A DNA stretch of 64,000 nt from Ophiocordyceps camponoti-saundersi (nom. inval.). Its lineage: Eukaryota > Ascomycota > Sordariomycetes > Hypocreales > Ophiocordycipitaceae. A model generated the notes under the pieces. That model did not search any database, was not told where the DNA came from, and was given only the letters and a program-made list of their open reading frames with translations. The first letter of the stretch is position 1, and each line of letters begins with the position of its first letter. A program made the position numbers and the translations under genes. The DNA lies in NCBI GenBank assembly GCA_003339415.1, contig PDHQ01000124.1:1-64000 (forward strand), in the 5' to 3' direction. Positions 24,417 through 36,780 of this stretch are shown one piece after another.

Positions 24417-25389
24417 TTAATTAATAATAAAGCTAGGTTATATTATAAACTTAATTACCTTTTATTATTTAAAACTTAGTTAACTAACGTAAGCTAAAAT
24501 ATTAACTTTATTATTATTTAACTTTAGTTTAAATTAGAAATAGAAAAGTAATTTAAATAATAAATATTTATTAAAATACTAACTTTTAGGAAACTATAAT
24601 TATTATTTCGATAATATATAGATATATTTTAACTAATATCTAGTTAGTAACTTAATAATTTAGATATCTTAGTACTCGGCGATAACTTATTATAAGTTAA
24701 TATTATTTATTTTTTCTTCTTTTTACTTTTAGTTTAAGATTTTTAAAAACTTACTTTAATTTTAACTTAAAATCTTATTAACTTTAGATTAATTTTAATA
24801 ATTATTTTATAATTATTATTTACTAAGCTTTTATAAGTTTAATATTAAAAGTCTCTTATAATTAAGTTAATTTAGTAATATATAAAAGATAAAAATAATA
24901 AAAGATAAAAATAATAAGAAAAGAAAAAGTAAAATTTTTAGAATTAAAGTCCCCTACCCCTACTCCTAATATAGATATTTAAGAGGGCGTAACGTATAAT
25001 AATTATATAAGGCTAGCTAAGTAATATTACTATATTAGTAATATTAGTTAAATATTAACTTAAATATAAATAAAAATTAGATTATTATTAGACTTATTTT
25101 AGTATATTAGTTTTTATATAAAAGCGTATTATCGCTTATAAATATAATAAAAGCTTATATAAAAGTAATAATAGCTAAGATAGTTTATTAAGTTAGTATT
25201 AGTTTATATAAAGTTAAGTTTTAATAAGTTATATATATATTATTATATTAAATACCCTTTTTAGTATATTAATAATAAGCGGTTACTAATTAAAAAACTT
25301 ATTCCTAATAAGCGTTAATTTTTAGCTTTTACTTATTTATATAGCTAATATAATTTTAATATAAGGGTACCCTCTTAATATTACCGCGC
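24417..25389 (+). other. Left interior of unit B
   Basis: Matches 38271-39250 of unit A and 50835-52320 of unit D (minus its SINE). No recognisable gene. It ends at GCGC (25386-25389), the target duplicated by Gypsy-2a. The segment around 25205-25230 preserves the empty site of the SINE present in unit D. Confidence 0.65.
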
Positions 25390-25587
25390 TAAAATCCCTC
25401 GATCGGTCTCAAATTATAGGATCAGATTAGATCGTATAATATTATACGTTAGGGCATTAGTAGTCGTGATCCCTTTTATATTAGTCTAATAGTAAGTTTA
25501 ACGATAATAATAATTTCTCTAAGTTCCCTTTTCTTATCCTCCTATCCCTTATCCCCTTATACCTTATCCTCTAACGCCTACCTAATA
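25390..25587 (-). repeat. Left (3') LTR of Gypsy-2a
   Basis: 198 bp. The same sequence is at 35841-36038 and 62302-62498, and a decayed part at about 41856-41950. Confidence 0.9.
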
Positions 25588-25806
25588 AAGTAGGGGGTAT
25601 CTTTATTATAGTCGCCTACGACTACCTTCTCTATCTAAACCTCTCTATTATAACCCTCCTTAAATAGCCTAAATCGGAATAGCCTAAATTAGGGCGGTAT
25701 GCCCCTAATTTCCGTTAACCTACTCGACTTAGTAGGAGACCTTTCTTCTCGTCCTTAGTCCGATTAGTCCGGCAGCTTTACCTTTTTAACTACTTTATCG
25801 CCTAAC

Positions 25807-25932
25807 TAGGTAATAGTAATAAGCCTTTTTAATTTAGTTATCTAGCTAGAATACTATATAGAAGGGTCCTAGGTAGCGATAATAGGCCTCTTTAACTTAG
25901 GTATCTAGTTAGAATATTATATAGATAGGTCC
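25807..25932. repeat. 63-bp direct tandem duplication
   Basis: taggtaatagtaataagcc at 25807 recurs as taggtagcgataataggcc at 25870, period 63 bp (21 codons). The homologous region at about 62710-62775 has a single copy. Confidence 0.75.
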
Positions 25933-26763
25933 GATATCGTCTATCTATCGAACTCTTTAAAAAACGCTTCTATTACCTAGCGTAATATTAACTTAATAAC
26001 TATACTTAGAGGGGTTTAGATAGTATCTTAAATTAACGTAAATTAAAGAGTATTATATATTACTTCTTTAATAACCTCCCGGATTAATATTAACTAGAAA
26101 ATATCCCGTAATATTTCCTTAATAGCCCCTTATAATTAGGTAATATTAGTCGTATCTATTAGGGGTCTTTTTAATTAGATCGACGTTTAATTAAATATCT
26201 TTATTAATTTATTACGAACTATAAAGATTATCTTTTTATTCTCCTCTATAGATATTATCTATTTAATACCTCGCTTTATTTTTATCGCTAACTAAAATTC
26301 TATATATTTATAGCGGATAATTTCTCTTATCTTAGTTATTTATTAATCTCTCTATTTATTTATTATAGTTCGTTACTTAGTTAGTTATCTAACCTTCTAC
26401 TTATTTATAATAATTATAAGCGTTTCTATCTTAGCGCTTATTATATTCGCTAATACTTCTATCTTAGCTCGCTACTCGGTTATTAATATAGTCTACGTTT
26501 CTCTCTTATAAACGTTTAAGTTCGTAATTATTATATAAATAATTTAAGCGGCTTAGAGCTACTTAGGCTTAGGCGGGATTATCGCTACTAATATAAGGGT
26601 TTATAGAATAGCTATTTTTATAGGAATAGATATCTATAAAGTAACTATCTTTCTTAGAGTTATTATATTAAAGGCGGCAGCCTTAGAGGTAATAGTTATT
26701 AGAACTTAAGTAGTAGAATTAGAAGTAGGGGTTATAATAACTTTCTTTATTAAACTAGAAGTA

Positions 26764-27082
26764 CGGAGGACGCCTTTAAAAGACTTTGCCTAGCATAAAA
26801 TAATCCCTATCGGAAAGAAGGAATTCCTACACAAATATATAGATAACAGTACATCTAGGCTATAGGCCTGCTATCACAGCGTTAGGGCAGTTGTTCAGGG
26901 CCTGGCCCCTTAATCGGTAGCATATAAAGCGCTGGGATTCGGCAATTTACTACGCTAAGAGAACTACCTATAGTGGCTACGCGTGGGATAGAAGTACCTG
27001 CCCTGCAGATTTACATGATAAATTGCTTTTTTCTTACAGGGGTCAATTTTAGCCGGGCAAGGTCTTTCGAAAGCGTCCTCCG
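26764..27082. mobile_element. MITE, 319 bp, TA target duplication, not RIP-mutated
   Basis: Terminal inverted repeats start CGGAGGACGC on both strands and extend imperfectly for about 44 bp (left 26764-26807, right 27039-27082; mismatches mostly transitions). TA flanks both sides (26762-26763 and 27083-27084). Deleting the element plus one TA restores the local repeat agaagtaggggttata seen intact just upstream at about 26721-26736. TA duplication and this end structure point to mobilisation by a Tc1/mariner/pogo-type transposase, which is not in the window. Unlike everything around it, the element has normal CpA and TpG frequency (for example cctgctatcacagcg, ttgttcagggcctgg) and about 48% GC. 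No ORF is apparent. Confidence 0.9.
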
Positions 27083-28279
27083 TAGGGGTTATAACGATTT
27101 TCTTTATTAAGACTTAAGCGATAAAACTAAAGGTAAAGGTTATCTTTATCTATCCCTATCTAACGGATTTCTATAATAGGCCTAACGGGGTTATTTAAGA
27201 GCTACCTAATAAGGTTATTTAAATTAGTTAGCTTATTAGAATAGATATCGCCTTAGCAGAACTCGGTTAGCTTATCGGAATAGATATCGCCTTAGCAGAA
27301 CTTAGGGTTATCGGCTTAGCTAATTTTATTAGTATTTTTATTAGCGTCTTCGTAAGTATATTATCTATTAACGAACGCTATTCGTCCTTATTACTAATTT
27401 TATTTACGGAGATTAAAATATAACTATCCGATTTATCTTCTTTTTATTTATTTATCGGTTTAATTATCGGTTTTACGATAGAAATTAACGGTATAAGCTA
27501 AGTAGCTTTTTTTTCGATTACGTATTATACGTTCTAATTAACCTTAAACTTAGATATTTTCTTAGTATTCTAAGCTCCCGCCTTAAAGCTAAGTATAGCG
27601 ATTACCTATTACTAATTATAGCCGTTTCTTTTAAGTATTAGTTTAGATAAGGCGGCTTCTAGTATATTTATATCTTCCTAGCTCTTAAGCTTATCTTAAA
27701 TTAGTTACTTAATATTAACGATTATATAATCGTATAGATACTAAGCTATTTTAAAGAAAGATCCGCTAATAGTAGATAGGATCCGTTTCTATATATCCTT
27801 TATTACCGTAATAATCTCTATTATTAGAGGAAATTTACTATTTTTGCCCCTCTTAACCTTAGTATTAGCGAAGTTATACGCTATCTTATATAACCTCTAA
27901 AGCTTATCTAGCTTTATAAGCTAATTTTTCGGTAATATATCTATTATAATATCCTATTCTAAGACCTAGAACTTCTAAATATTTACTATAACCGTTAAAA
28001 ATACTAATTCGTCCTATATAACCTTAGCGAGGTACTAGGCTACCTAGTCTCCTTTAGCTATTTATTTAGCTAAAACGTAGCTATATAAAGTACTTATAGT
28101 AAGAGAGATCTTTAAGTTTTTAAAAACTTTAAATTTCTAATTTTCCCTTATTTACTTATAAAATATTTTTTAGTATTATTTAAATTCTTATCGTATAGTT
28201 TTATATTATTTATAAATAGTAAAGTTTTTCTTAGGGTTAATTTCTTCTTCCGTTAAGTAATCTATAATCTTATATACTT

Positions 28280-28850
28280 ATATAGGGATAACCGTAGGAA
28301 ATAGGAGACGGATAATATATAAGGGTATAATATATATAAAGATAGTAGTGCACGATAAGAAAATAAGTATATAATAAAAGAAACGAGTATATAATAAGGA
28401 GAAGAAAATATAAGAAAAATAAGTATACGATAAGAAAAATAAGTATACGATAAGAAGAAGAAAATACGCGATAATAAATTATAGTATATAATAAAAAGAA
28501 ACGAGGAAAAGGAGCGTATAAAAAAAAACGATAGCGTTAATACTTAGTAAGATAAAAAGAGAGAAAAGGGATATAAAATTATATATACCGATAAGTTAGA
28601 AAAGGTGCATATAGGTAAGAAGAAGAGGTTATATATAAACTAATATCCGATAAGTTAGAAGAAGTATATATAAGTAAGAAGAAAAGATAGGTTAAGAGAA
28701 TAGTTAAAAGAAAATAAGGTGCACGAAGATATAATCGTAATCGAGTAATATAAAACCTACGAAGGTATGCGAGGTTAAAGGTATATAAGGTATAGTATAA
28801 AAAAATAGAAAATAAAAAAGAAAAATAACGAGTAAAATAAATATAAACGA
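28280..28850. repeat. Purine-rich low-complexity stretch
   Basis: Short imperfect repeats of the form agaaaaataagtatacgata (about 28405-28460) and gataagttagaaaaggtgc (about 28585-28680). They lie within Gypsy-2a between integrase and the extra ORF. No product is assigned. Confidence 0.6.
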
Positions 28851-28999
28851 CTATTAGCGATCCTTAGCCCCTTAGCTAGCTAATAGCTATTAATAATCTA
28901 CTATAATAACTTAATATTTACCGTAGTAAGTTATTATTCTTAGTTTATTCCTACTTAACCTTACGTATTCCCCCCTTAATTTCTTATAATAGCGAGTTC

Positions 29000-30450
29000 C
29001 TATAAGCGTAAAGGTTTTTACCCTAAAGCTTATCTATTCCTTCGCCTAGCTTATAGCCTTATTAAGTAGCTATATTCTATATTACCCGCCGTAGGGGTAT
29101 TAAATATACCTTACGTAATATAAATAGTTTAATATCGTCTACGTAAAGCTTTCGCAAAACTTAACGCCCGATAACGCCGCGGATTAGATACGTAATAGAT
29201 AAGATAACCTTAATAATAATAGATAGGTTATCCTACGTAATTACGAACTTCCTATATAATATATTTACCTTATCTTACCTTTCCTATACGAAGTTACTAA
29301 CTTATAAAGCATATTATAGTTTAGTATTATATTTAATCGTATTAAAATTAGCTAAAGTATCCTAAATTATATCCTTTTCTTCTACTATAGCTAATACTAA
29401 ATCGCGGACTATCTAGTTATCTTAGTTAAAATAGTTAAAGTTAGATTATTTAGCTTTAGGTATCTCTTTATTTTAGTATATAATTACGGGGTTAAATCTT
29501 AATATAGCTTTTACTAGAGTTACCCTTAAAGTTTTAACTTTTCGAGAATTTAGTATATTAGTAATCTAAGGTAACGCTTTATTTTACGCTTTTAGGGAGA
29601 TACCGGACCGCTTAAGACTCTATTTTCGCAGTTAGTTTTTTACTAGTTAGATATACCTCTCCGCTAGTCTAGTACTCTAAGGGTATAAGACTAAGCCGAA
29701 CTTCTATTTAACCCTATATTACTTAGCTATATCTTCTATAATAGTATTAGCGAAATAGCGTCCGTTATCTAAGTAAATAGCTTTAGGCTAGCTAAAGACT
29801 AAACTCTAGTAATATTACTATACATTTACTACCTCTAAGCTAGTTATATTTTCGTATATTTAAGTTAATAGAAAATATATTATATAATTTATAGCTATTA
29901 GAATATATTAATACTTATAAGCGCTAATAGGCGTAATAAGTTTTAGAAAGTTAATAATTACTATTTCCTATAGCTTATATATTATAATCTATCTATATTT
30001 TAACTTAAGTAAGCGTGGTGCGGTTTACTAGTAAATTATATAGGATATATAATAATAGGTAATATCCGATTAATAAGTTAGCTATTATAAGATTCCTCTT
30101 AAATTCGCTAGAGTCTTTTCTTTAGAGAAATAGCCTAATATATTATAAGTACTTTATAACTTTAACCGGATATTTAACTATAGATAGCACTTAGCCTATT
30201 ATTTATTCGATTCGATATAATATAGGATTTTATTCTAAACTTAATATTTAGTAGCTAATTTTTAGATATAGCGATATCTATTATTTAGTAATATTTATAT
30301 TTTATTAACGAGAAAAAGTACGATTTCCGTATATTATAAGTCTCCTAGCTAAGGGGATATAGCCGCCTAGAGGTAAGATACCTCTTTACCTACTAGCAGT
30401 TTACCTAATAGGAGTTAAGTAGCTTTAATAGTATCTAACGCTAATATAAT
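29000..30450 (-). pseudogene. Gypsy-2a integrase remnant
   Basis: On the minus strand at about 30130-29920 the frame reads NLIIANLLIGYYLL..IYNLLVNRTTLT and then KIxIDYNIxAIGNSNYxLSKTYYAY. The second block matches the fungal Gypsy integrase pattern HIDxxxMPxxxGYxYLVxAR around the first catalytic Asp, here retained in IDYN. The zinc-binding N-terminus should be at about 30300-30150. The C-terminal part down to about 29000 is inferred from position. Confidence 0.6.
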
Positions 30451-32150
30451 ATAGCCCTTTATATCTAAAGCGTTACTTTTTAAAGCGTTATATAATCTAG
30501 ATATACTATCCGCGATTTTAATAATCTTTATTATATTCGGGCGGTAAATATATTTAATATCCTATTCTTATAGAACGTTAATCTACCTTATAATTTTACT
30601 ATATATTTCCGCTATATTCGTTATTAAGTTAATAATACCCTTATAATCTATATAGATCTTAAGGGGATACGGAGATATATCTACTATTTATTAATATTCC
30701 TTAATTACGTAAATAATAGCTAATATTTCTTTTTTAAATATAGAATATCGCCGCTTTAAATTATTTAGCTAAAACGATATTTATATAATAATTTTTATAT
30801 CTTAGAAGTTAGAGTCTCTAATAAATATTCCGTCGGGATAGTTATTAAGTTAGTAGAGAATAGCCCTAGTCTTAGTATTAGATATATCTATTACTAGGTA
30901 GAATTATATATTCGTCTATACTTCGAATATTACGTTATTTTAGATAGCCTAGTATAGGAATTATAAAGCTTCTACCGCCTTTAGCGTCTAAATAGGTTCG
31001 TCCCGATATCGTGCCTTTAGTTATATAAATTATTATCCCGATAAAGTTACCTTATTTACCTTTTTAAAAAACGCTTCCTTAATAAGTCTAGCCTTATCTG
31101 CTCTCCTTAATATAAAATAACGAAGGAATAGGGTTAGCTATAATACTATTTAAACTTCTTCCTAAGATTAAGGGGGATATTATTAGAAGTAATCTCCTAA
31201 TTACGCAAATCTCTACTAATACTTAGTTCCTAAATAAAATCGCCTTATTTCTAATTCGAACCCGACTAATTTAGCCGTGCTATTAAATAGCTTCGTTTTT
31301 TTACTTATAAGACTAATTAGCGCCTATATTACTTTAAGGAAATACTAATATCGGAGGAAATCGAAATATCTATTAAAGGTTTTACTTCTAAAGTTATAAT
31401 TATCGATATAAACGAATATTAATATTAAGTATTTTATAGTAAAACTTAGTAATATTTAATATTTAACCTTATCCGCTAATACTAATCTACTAAACGTAAT
31501 ATCTCCGTACCTTATATACGTAAAGGGGGCGCTTATTAGTCCTTATAATATATTAATATATTCTTATATATTATTAGGGGCGGTAAAGCCTATCTTATAT
31601 ATATCCTCTAGCTATATTAAGATTAACTAAAACCTATTAAACGTATCTAGCTAAGAGAAAACTATCGGTTATCTAATATATATTTAGTTTAAATCGATTT
31701 CTAGGTTATAATATAGATATCTTAGTTTTACCGTATTCCTATTAATATCGCGGTAATTATAAACTATTCTCTAGGCCGCTAGGTTTAGTAAGTATTTCTT
31801 AACGAATAAAGTTCTAGCTACTTATTCTATATTATCGCTAATAGGTCGAATAATATTTACTTCTTTTATTATTAGGAATACCTTACCTATAAAAATCCGT
31901 TTAGGCCTACTATACCTTATTTATTTAAATATAGCTAGTATTACTCCCTTTTTTAATTTAATTCGATAAGTAATTAGTTAAGTAGGCCGAATCTCCTTAA
32001 GAGTAGAAATAAAGTAATCCTTATAAGTAAAATATAATCTTATAACCCTCTTTTTTTATTTTTCTATCTTAATATAATCTCTTAGTATAATAAAACTTTA
32101 TTTAAACTACGCGTTAACTTCCCTAATTAAGGTATCCGATAAAGGATAAA
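30451..32150 (-). pseudogene. Gypsy-2a reverse transcriptase and RNase H remnant
   Basis: The minus-strand frame near 31411-31376 reads VYIDNYNFRSKTF, matching (F/V)YIDDIxIFSxTxEEH, with one catalytic Asp changed to Asn. It continues FDFLRYxYFLKVIxALISLISKKTKLF...LVGFEL, the known HLxxVFxxLxxxGixLxxxKxxF..LLG order. At about 30780-30680 it reads YLKKEILAIIYVIKEY and then ISPYPLKIYIDYKGIINL, matching the fungal Gypsy RNase H signature REKEALAIVxxxEE...YPxxxYTDHxALV. Confidence 0.88.
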
Positions 32151-35100
32151 TAACTAAGTTTAAGGTAATACCTTTATAAGATATAAGTCTTAAAGTATTT
32201 ATTATTATAATACTTACCTATCTAAGATACGATATATAGTTAGTATTATCCTCGTTACTTATTTTCTTTTAGTTTATCCGATATCGGGGATATTTTAGAA
32301 GGTTTATTATATTTAGTTTATCGTAGTTATAGATTACTTCTTCTATATTACTCTTATTCCTAGCTACTTTATTTTCTTTTAGGTTAGCTAATTTTATTTC
32401 TAGTAATTTTTCTACTCCTCTAAGCTATCTTAAATACTTAAGTAACTATCTATTCGTTAACTCCGGTTTCTCTGCCGCCTATTTAAGACCTACTACCTTA
32501 TATACTTTCTTCTATATAAACTTAGGTAGTATTACTTTTACCTACTTACTAATAGATATTACTAGCCTTCGCTAGATCTAAAGCTATAATACTTTATCTA
32601 CCTTCTTCTATACTATCTTTAGCTACCCCGCTATCTAGCCCTTACGGGAGGCAGCTATTAGTTTTTTAAAAAGTCTTACTTTACCTAAGAGGCTAGTTAC
32701 TTAGTAATAGCGGATAAAATATCCTTGACCTTTTCTAAAATAGGCCTATTATCTTTAACGAATATAATCTTATCTTTATCGTTAGCGACTATTTTTAGAT
32801 ATTTAGGGGCTTACGGCGTTTTCTTATCTAGCTTAAATAAATTAGGTATTAGGAAAATCGGAATAATCTAAATAGTACTTTCTAAGCTAGTAATCTTTAG
32901 CTATTTCTTTATATAGTATTCTATAGCCTTAACGTATCTTAGCTATACGCAGCTTAATAAAATATCCTAATTATTATAGTCTCCTAGCATATATATTTTT
33001 ACGTTAGCTAAGATTCCTACTATAATTACCCGAAAATAGGTAACCCTCTTAATAATTATAAGTTCGTTATTTACTATTCTAACTATACTTAGTTAAGGTA
33101 ATTAAATTACGGGAAGGGTATTATTAGCTATAAAAGCCTTATTAATTAGATCGACTATAAAGCCTCTATCTAATATAATAATAATATACCGATAACCTTT
33201 AATATAGCTTTCGATATATTTTAATATTAATAAGATAGCTTTAGCTAGCGCTATAATATCTTTCTAAATTACTTAATTAAGCGTATTATAGGATAGAATA
33301 TCCGCTAGTAGGTTTTATAATTCGAATAGTTAGATAAGATTTATAATAACCTCCTTACCTTTCGGGGACTTAATCTTCTTCCGATATTATATTAGTCTAT
33401 TAAATTACGTATAAATTAATAATATAACTTAGAGTAATTAAAGGATACTTAATATTACCGGGGTATTTTTTAACTTATCTCCTAGTTTAAATAGCGGAAT
33501 ATTATATTCTTCTATAGCTCGGATTTTCTCTAACTTATATCGTTTTTTAGCTAGCTTAGGCTCTTAAGGGTAAGTCTAAACTTTTACTTCTAAGGGTAGT
33601 AACTAAGTAGTTAGTTTTAAGATAAGCCTAGGAATAGTTAAAGTTAGTATATCTTTTAGAGCCGGGCTTTCCTTAGCGTTATTATTAAGTTCCGTACTTA
33701 GTATAACTAATCGGCGATAAATTTCCTACTCTAATTTATCCCGTTATAGTTTATTTAGGTTATCTAAGTTAAATTTTACTTTAGGGCGCGGTTTAGTTAC
33801 GCGGCCTCGCGTAAGTTAAGAAGTTAGCACTATCTTTTCTTTCTAACGAGAGGTTTAAATATTAGGTTTCTAAGTAGTATAAGTTTATCTTTATATAGAA
33901 TTAATATTAGGTATAGTAAGATTTAAAGCTTTTCTATTTAGACTTTTTACTATAGGTAATATTAGTAATATCCTAATCGTATATCCTATTAGTAATTAAA
34001 TACTTATATCTAAACTAATAACCGTTAAATTCTTTACTAATAATCTAAGGCTAGTGCCTTAACGTAGTTATTAGCGTTTTTATTCCTTTATCTCCTCCGC
34101 GTAAGTTTCCTAATAAGCTTTCTATTACTAGAACGCTTCTCTATTAAATAAAGCTATAAATAGATAATTATAGCTTATATAGCCCTATTCGCTATATTTA
34201 AAATACTATTATAGATCTAAGTTAGGAGGTTAGTATCTAGGTCCTATGCCCGGTAATCTAAGAGCTTAAAGTTATTACTATAACGTATTCGAAGAATTCT
34301 ATAACGAATATCCCTAATTCTATACTTAGGTATTAGTTTATCTAAGTATACCTTATATACTCGAATATCTACTAGTAAAACGGCCTTTTAAGTTTTATAA
34401 GTATTTACTTAACTTACTTATTACTATAATATTAAATTATTCTATTAATTTAGCTATCTTAGTTATTATCTCCTATTACTTAGCTATTACTTTTTACGGA
34501 TCTATTTTTACGGCTAATACTTTATTAGTATCTCTCTTAATCTTTTTAGATATTATATTATATAAGTTATATATAGTAAGTTAAATATTAAACTATATTA
34601 GGCTTACTATCGCTATTAATAACTTCTACTTACTATTAATATAGAGACGCTTAATAATAGCCCGCTTATATTATTTATCCTTCTTAGCGTTTTTAGTTAT
34701 CCGATTTAAAAAATTAGTAAGTAGAATCCGTTAAGTTTTTAATTTTACTTAGGTATAAAAAGCTTCCGCTCGTTTCGTATAATTAACTAGCGATTCTCCT
34801 TTTTTATAACCGAACTTATACGCCTTTATAATAAGGGTGCTCTTTACGATTAAGTTTACCTCCTTAAACTTATTTATAAATAAAGTTACTAACTTAGATT
34901 AGGTGCGATCTTTATCGTCTAACTTATTATATTAGTTAGTAGCTTTACTATAAAGACCCGAAAAGAAGATCTCCCTAACGATAATATTATATATCTCTTC
35001 TTAGATATTTAATAATACTATATTAATATTATACTAATTAAGGTACCTTTTAGCTAAGATATTTTTTAGGTATCTAGCAAATAGCTTAAGCCCTAATAGT

Positions 35101-35840
35101 AAAGTTAACGCTATTATAATATAATACTTACTTTTTAGTTTAGTAATACTTTCTTATATTAATATTAGGTATATAATTATTAGACTAGTCTAACTTACTA
35201 AGGGAAAGGGATAAAGTAAATAATATAGTAAACCTTTTAATAAACTAGGTAAACCTTATAATAAACTTATATTTATATCTAATATTATTTTCTAATTTTC
35301 TACCTTAAGGTACTCCTTAGGTATACTCTAATAACTTACTTTTACTTATAATACTTATAATTACTAAACGTTTAGCGGAACTAAGTTTTCTTTTATTAGG
35401 TATATTTATTTCTTCGAATTAAAAGATTTCTAGTATTAATCTATCTAGGAAAATCGCACGCCCCTAATCTTTTTTACTTACTTATCTTAACGTTTTTCTT
35501 ATCTTAACTACCTTCGGCGATAATAAAAAAGGGAAAAAAGGGGAAGATTATCTGCACTTACGGGGTTTTTTTATATTCTCTCGTCCTCTTTCCCCCCTTA
35601 TTCTCGCTTATATAGTCCTTCTTACCTTACTTACTATAAGGCCGCTTTTTTAGTAATAATAGGCAGCTATAGCTAAACTTACTCTAGGTAGCTCCCGCTT
35701 AACTTAATTAGAACTCGCTTCGCTTCCTAATTTAGTAATCTACCGAAATCTTTAAATACTTAGCTATCGTTACTAGATAATATTATTATATTAATTCTAT
35801 AGCTTATATAGTAACGCGCTAAATCTTAGTCTTATTACTA
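32151..35840 (-). pseudogene. Gypsy-2a 5' part (presumed gag and protease), motifs not readable
   Basis: By position between the 5' LTR (35841-36038) and RT on the minus strand this is leader, gag and protease. I did not find a convincing zinc knuckle or D(S/T)G protease motif. It is less AT-rich than flanking units, with many CG dinucleotides left. Confidence 0.45.
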
Positions 35841-36038
35841 TAAAATCCCTCGATCGGTCTTAAATTATAAGATTAGATTAGATTATATAGTATTATACGT
35901 TAAGGTATTAGTAATCGTGATCCCTTTTATATTAGTCTAATAGTAAGTCTAACGATAATAATAATTTCTCTAAGTTCCCTTTTCTTATCCTCCTATCCCT
36001 TATCCCCTTATACCTTGTCCTCTAACGCCTGCCTAATA
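35841..36038 (-). repeat. Right (5') LTR of Gypsy-2a
   Basis: 198 bp, same length as the left LTR, followed by target duplicate GCGC at 36039-36042. Confidence 0.9.
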
Positions 36039-36555
36039 GCGCTTAATATTATCGCGCCGCGCTTAAGATAATAATATAAGCGGCGGCGGGGATATAAAAA
36101 GATTACGCTTAGTAAGTTATACTTAACGGGGCGTAATAAGTATCGCCGCTAATATAAGCGATAATATTTATAAGTATAAGTAAAAAATAATTATAGATAT
36201 TATAAAAGGAGCTTATAAAGGACGCGTAGAGAAGATAGGAGTAGAATACGCGTAATATATATTTAAAGCTAAGTTTAGAATATATTAGAAATTAGGTTAA
36301 TCTTAACTTATAGCTATTATAAATTAAAGCTAAAATTAATATATTTTTACGCTATTAGCGAATTAAAGCTTTAAGAATATTATTATTATTAATATTATTC
36401 TTAAACTTAGGATTTAAAATAATAATCTAATAACTATACGGAGTAGTAAGCGTATAAGGGGGCGGTCCTAATATATAATAAATTTTAAGTTAAGGTTAGT
36501 AAAAGCTTATTATAATATTAACTTAGGATTAACTTACACTTACCTTTAATACGCG

Positions 36556-36590
<35 letters not shown>
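36556..36590. repeat. (TAA)n microsatellite in unit B
   Basis: About 11 TAA units at a position shared with units A, C, D and E. Confidence 0.9.
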
Positions 36591-36591
<1 letters not shown>

Positions 36592-36759
36592 GTAAAAAGA
36601 AAAGAAAAGGAATAAGAAGCTTAAGCGCGAGGTAATTTATAAGTAAGGTACTAAGTTACTAATTTACCTTACTAAATAAAATATATACTTACCCCTCCTT
36701 TAAGTAATATATTAATACGTATTAACCTTTTTTACGGATATAAGAGGTATATATTTTCT

Positions 36760-36780
36760 AAGTATAAATACCCCCCCCCC
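36760..36780 (+). promoter_or_regulatory. TATA-like box plus poly-C tract inside unit B
   Basis: AAGTATAAATA is followed at once by C10 and then a T-rich run. The arrangement recurs in units A (about 39966-39996), D (about 53052-53073) and, inverted, C (about 45979-46001). It may be an internal promoter. Function is inference. Confidence 0.3.

Larger units (their letters stand above)
25588..28250 (-). pseudogene. Gypsy-2a additional ORF downstream of integrase, function unknown
   Basis: The minus-strand frame is consistent with coding. Around 26150-25930 it reads GAIKEILRDIF and then REVIKEVIYNTL, with stops only where Gln or Trp would be expected. Around 27330-27240 it reads LAKPITLSSAKAISIPIS. 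Compared with the second copy at 62499-63838, this copy carries extra tandem duplications of 63 bp (25807-25932), 36 bp (around 26725-26761 and resuming at 27083) and 39 bp (around 27241-27318). All are multiples of three, as expected if the frame was under selection while the family was active. The product is not recognised: it could be an extra structural protein or a long integrase tail. A MITE at 26764-27082 interrupts it. Confidence 0.5.
25390..36038 (-). mobile_element. Gypsy-2a: large minus-strand Ty3/Gypsy retrotransposon (10.6 kb)
   Basis: LTRs of exactly 198 bp lie at 25390-25587 and 35841-36038. TSD is GCGC (or GCGCT), at 25386-25389 and 36039-36042. LTR ends are TAAAATCCC and GCCTRCCTAATA. 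RT and RNase H signatures read on the minus strand (about 31900-30500), with integrase below them. After the 5' LTR the minus strand starts TAGTAATAAGAC, compatible with a TGG-type primer-binding site. No polypurine tract is visible next to the 3' LTR. About 2.6 kb of additional coding-like DNA lies between integrase and the 3' LTR, which makes the element unusually long. A 319-bp MITE sits in that part. Confidence 0.88.

Noticed and set aside
25588..25600. AAGTAGGGGGT next to the Gypsy-2a left LTR as a polypurine tract of a plus-strand element
   Set aside because: A plus-strand element would need this tract before the right LTR, and RT, RNase H and integrase signatures all read on the minus strand.
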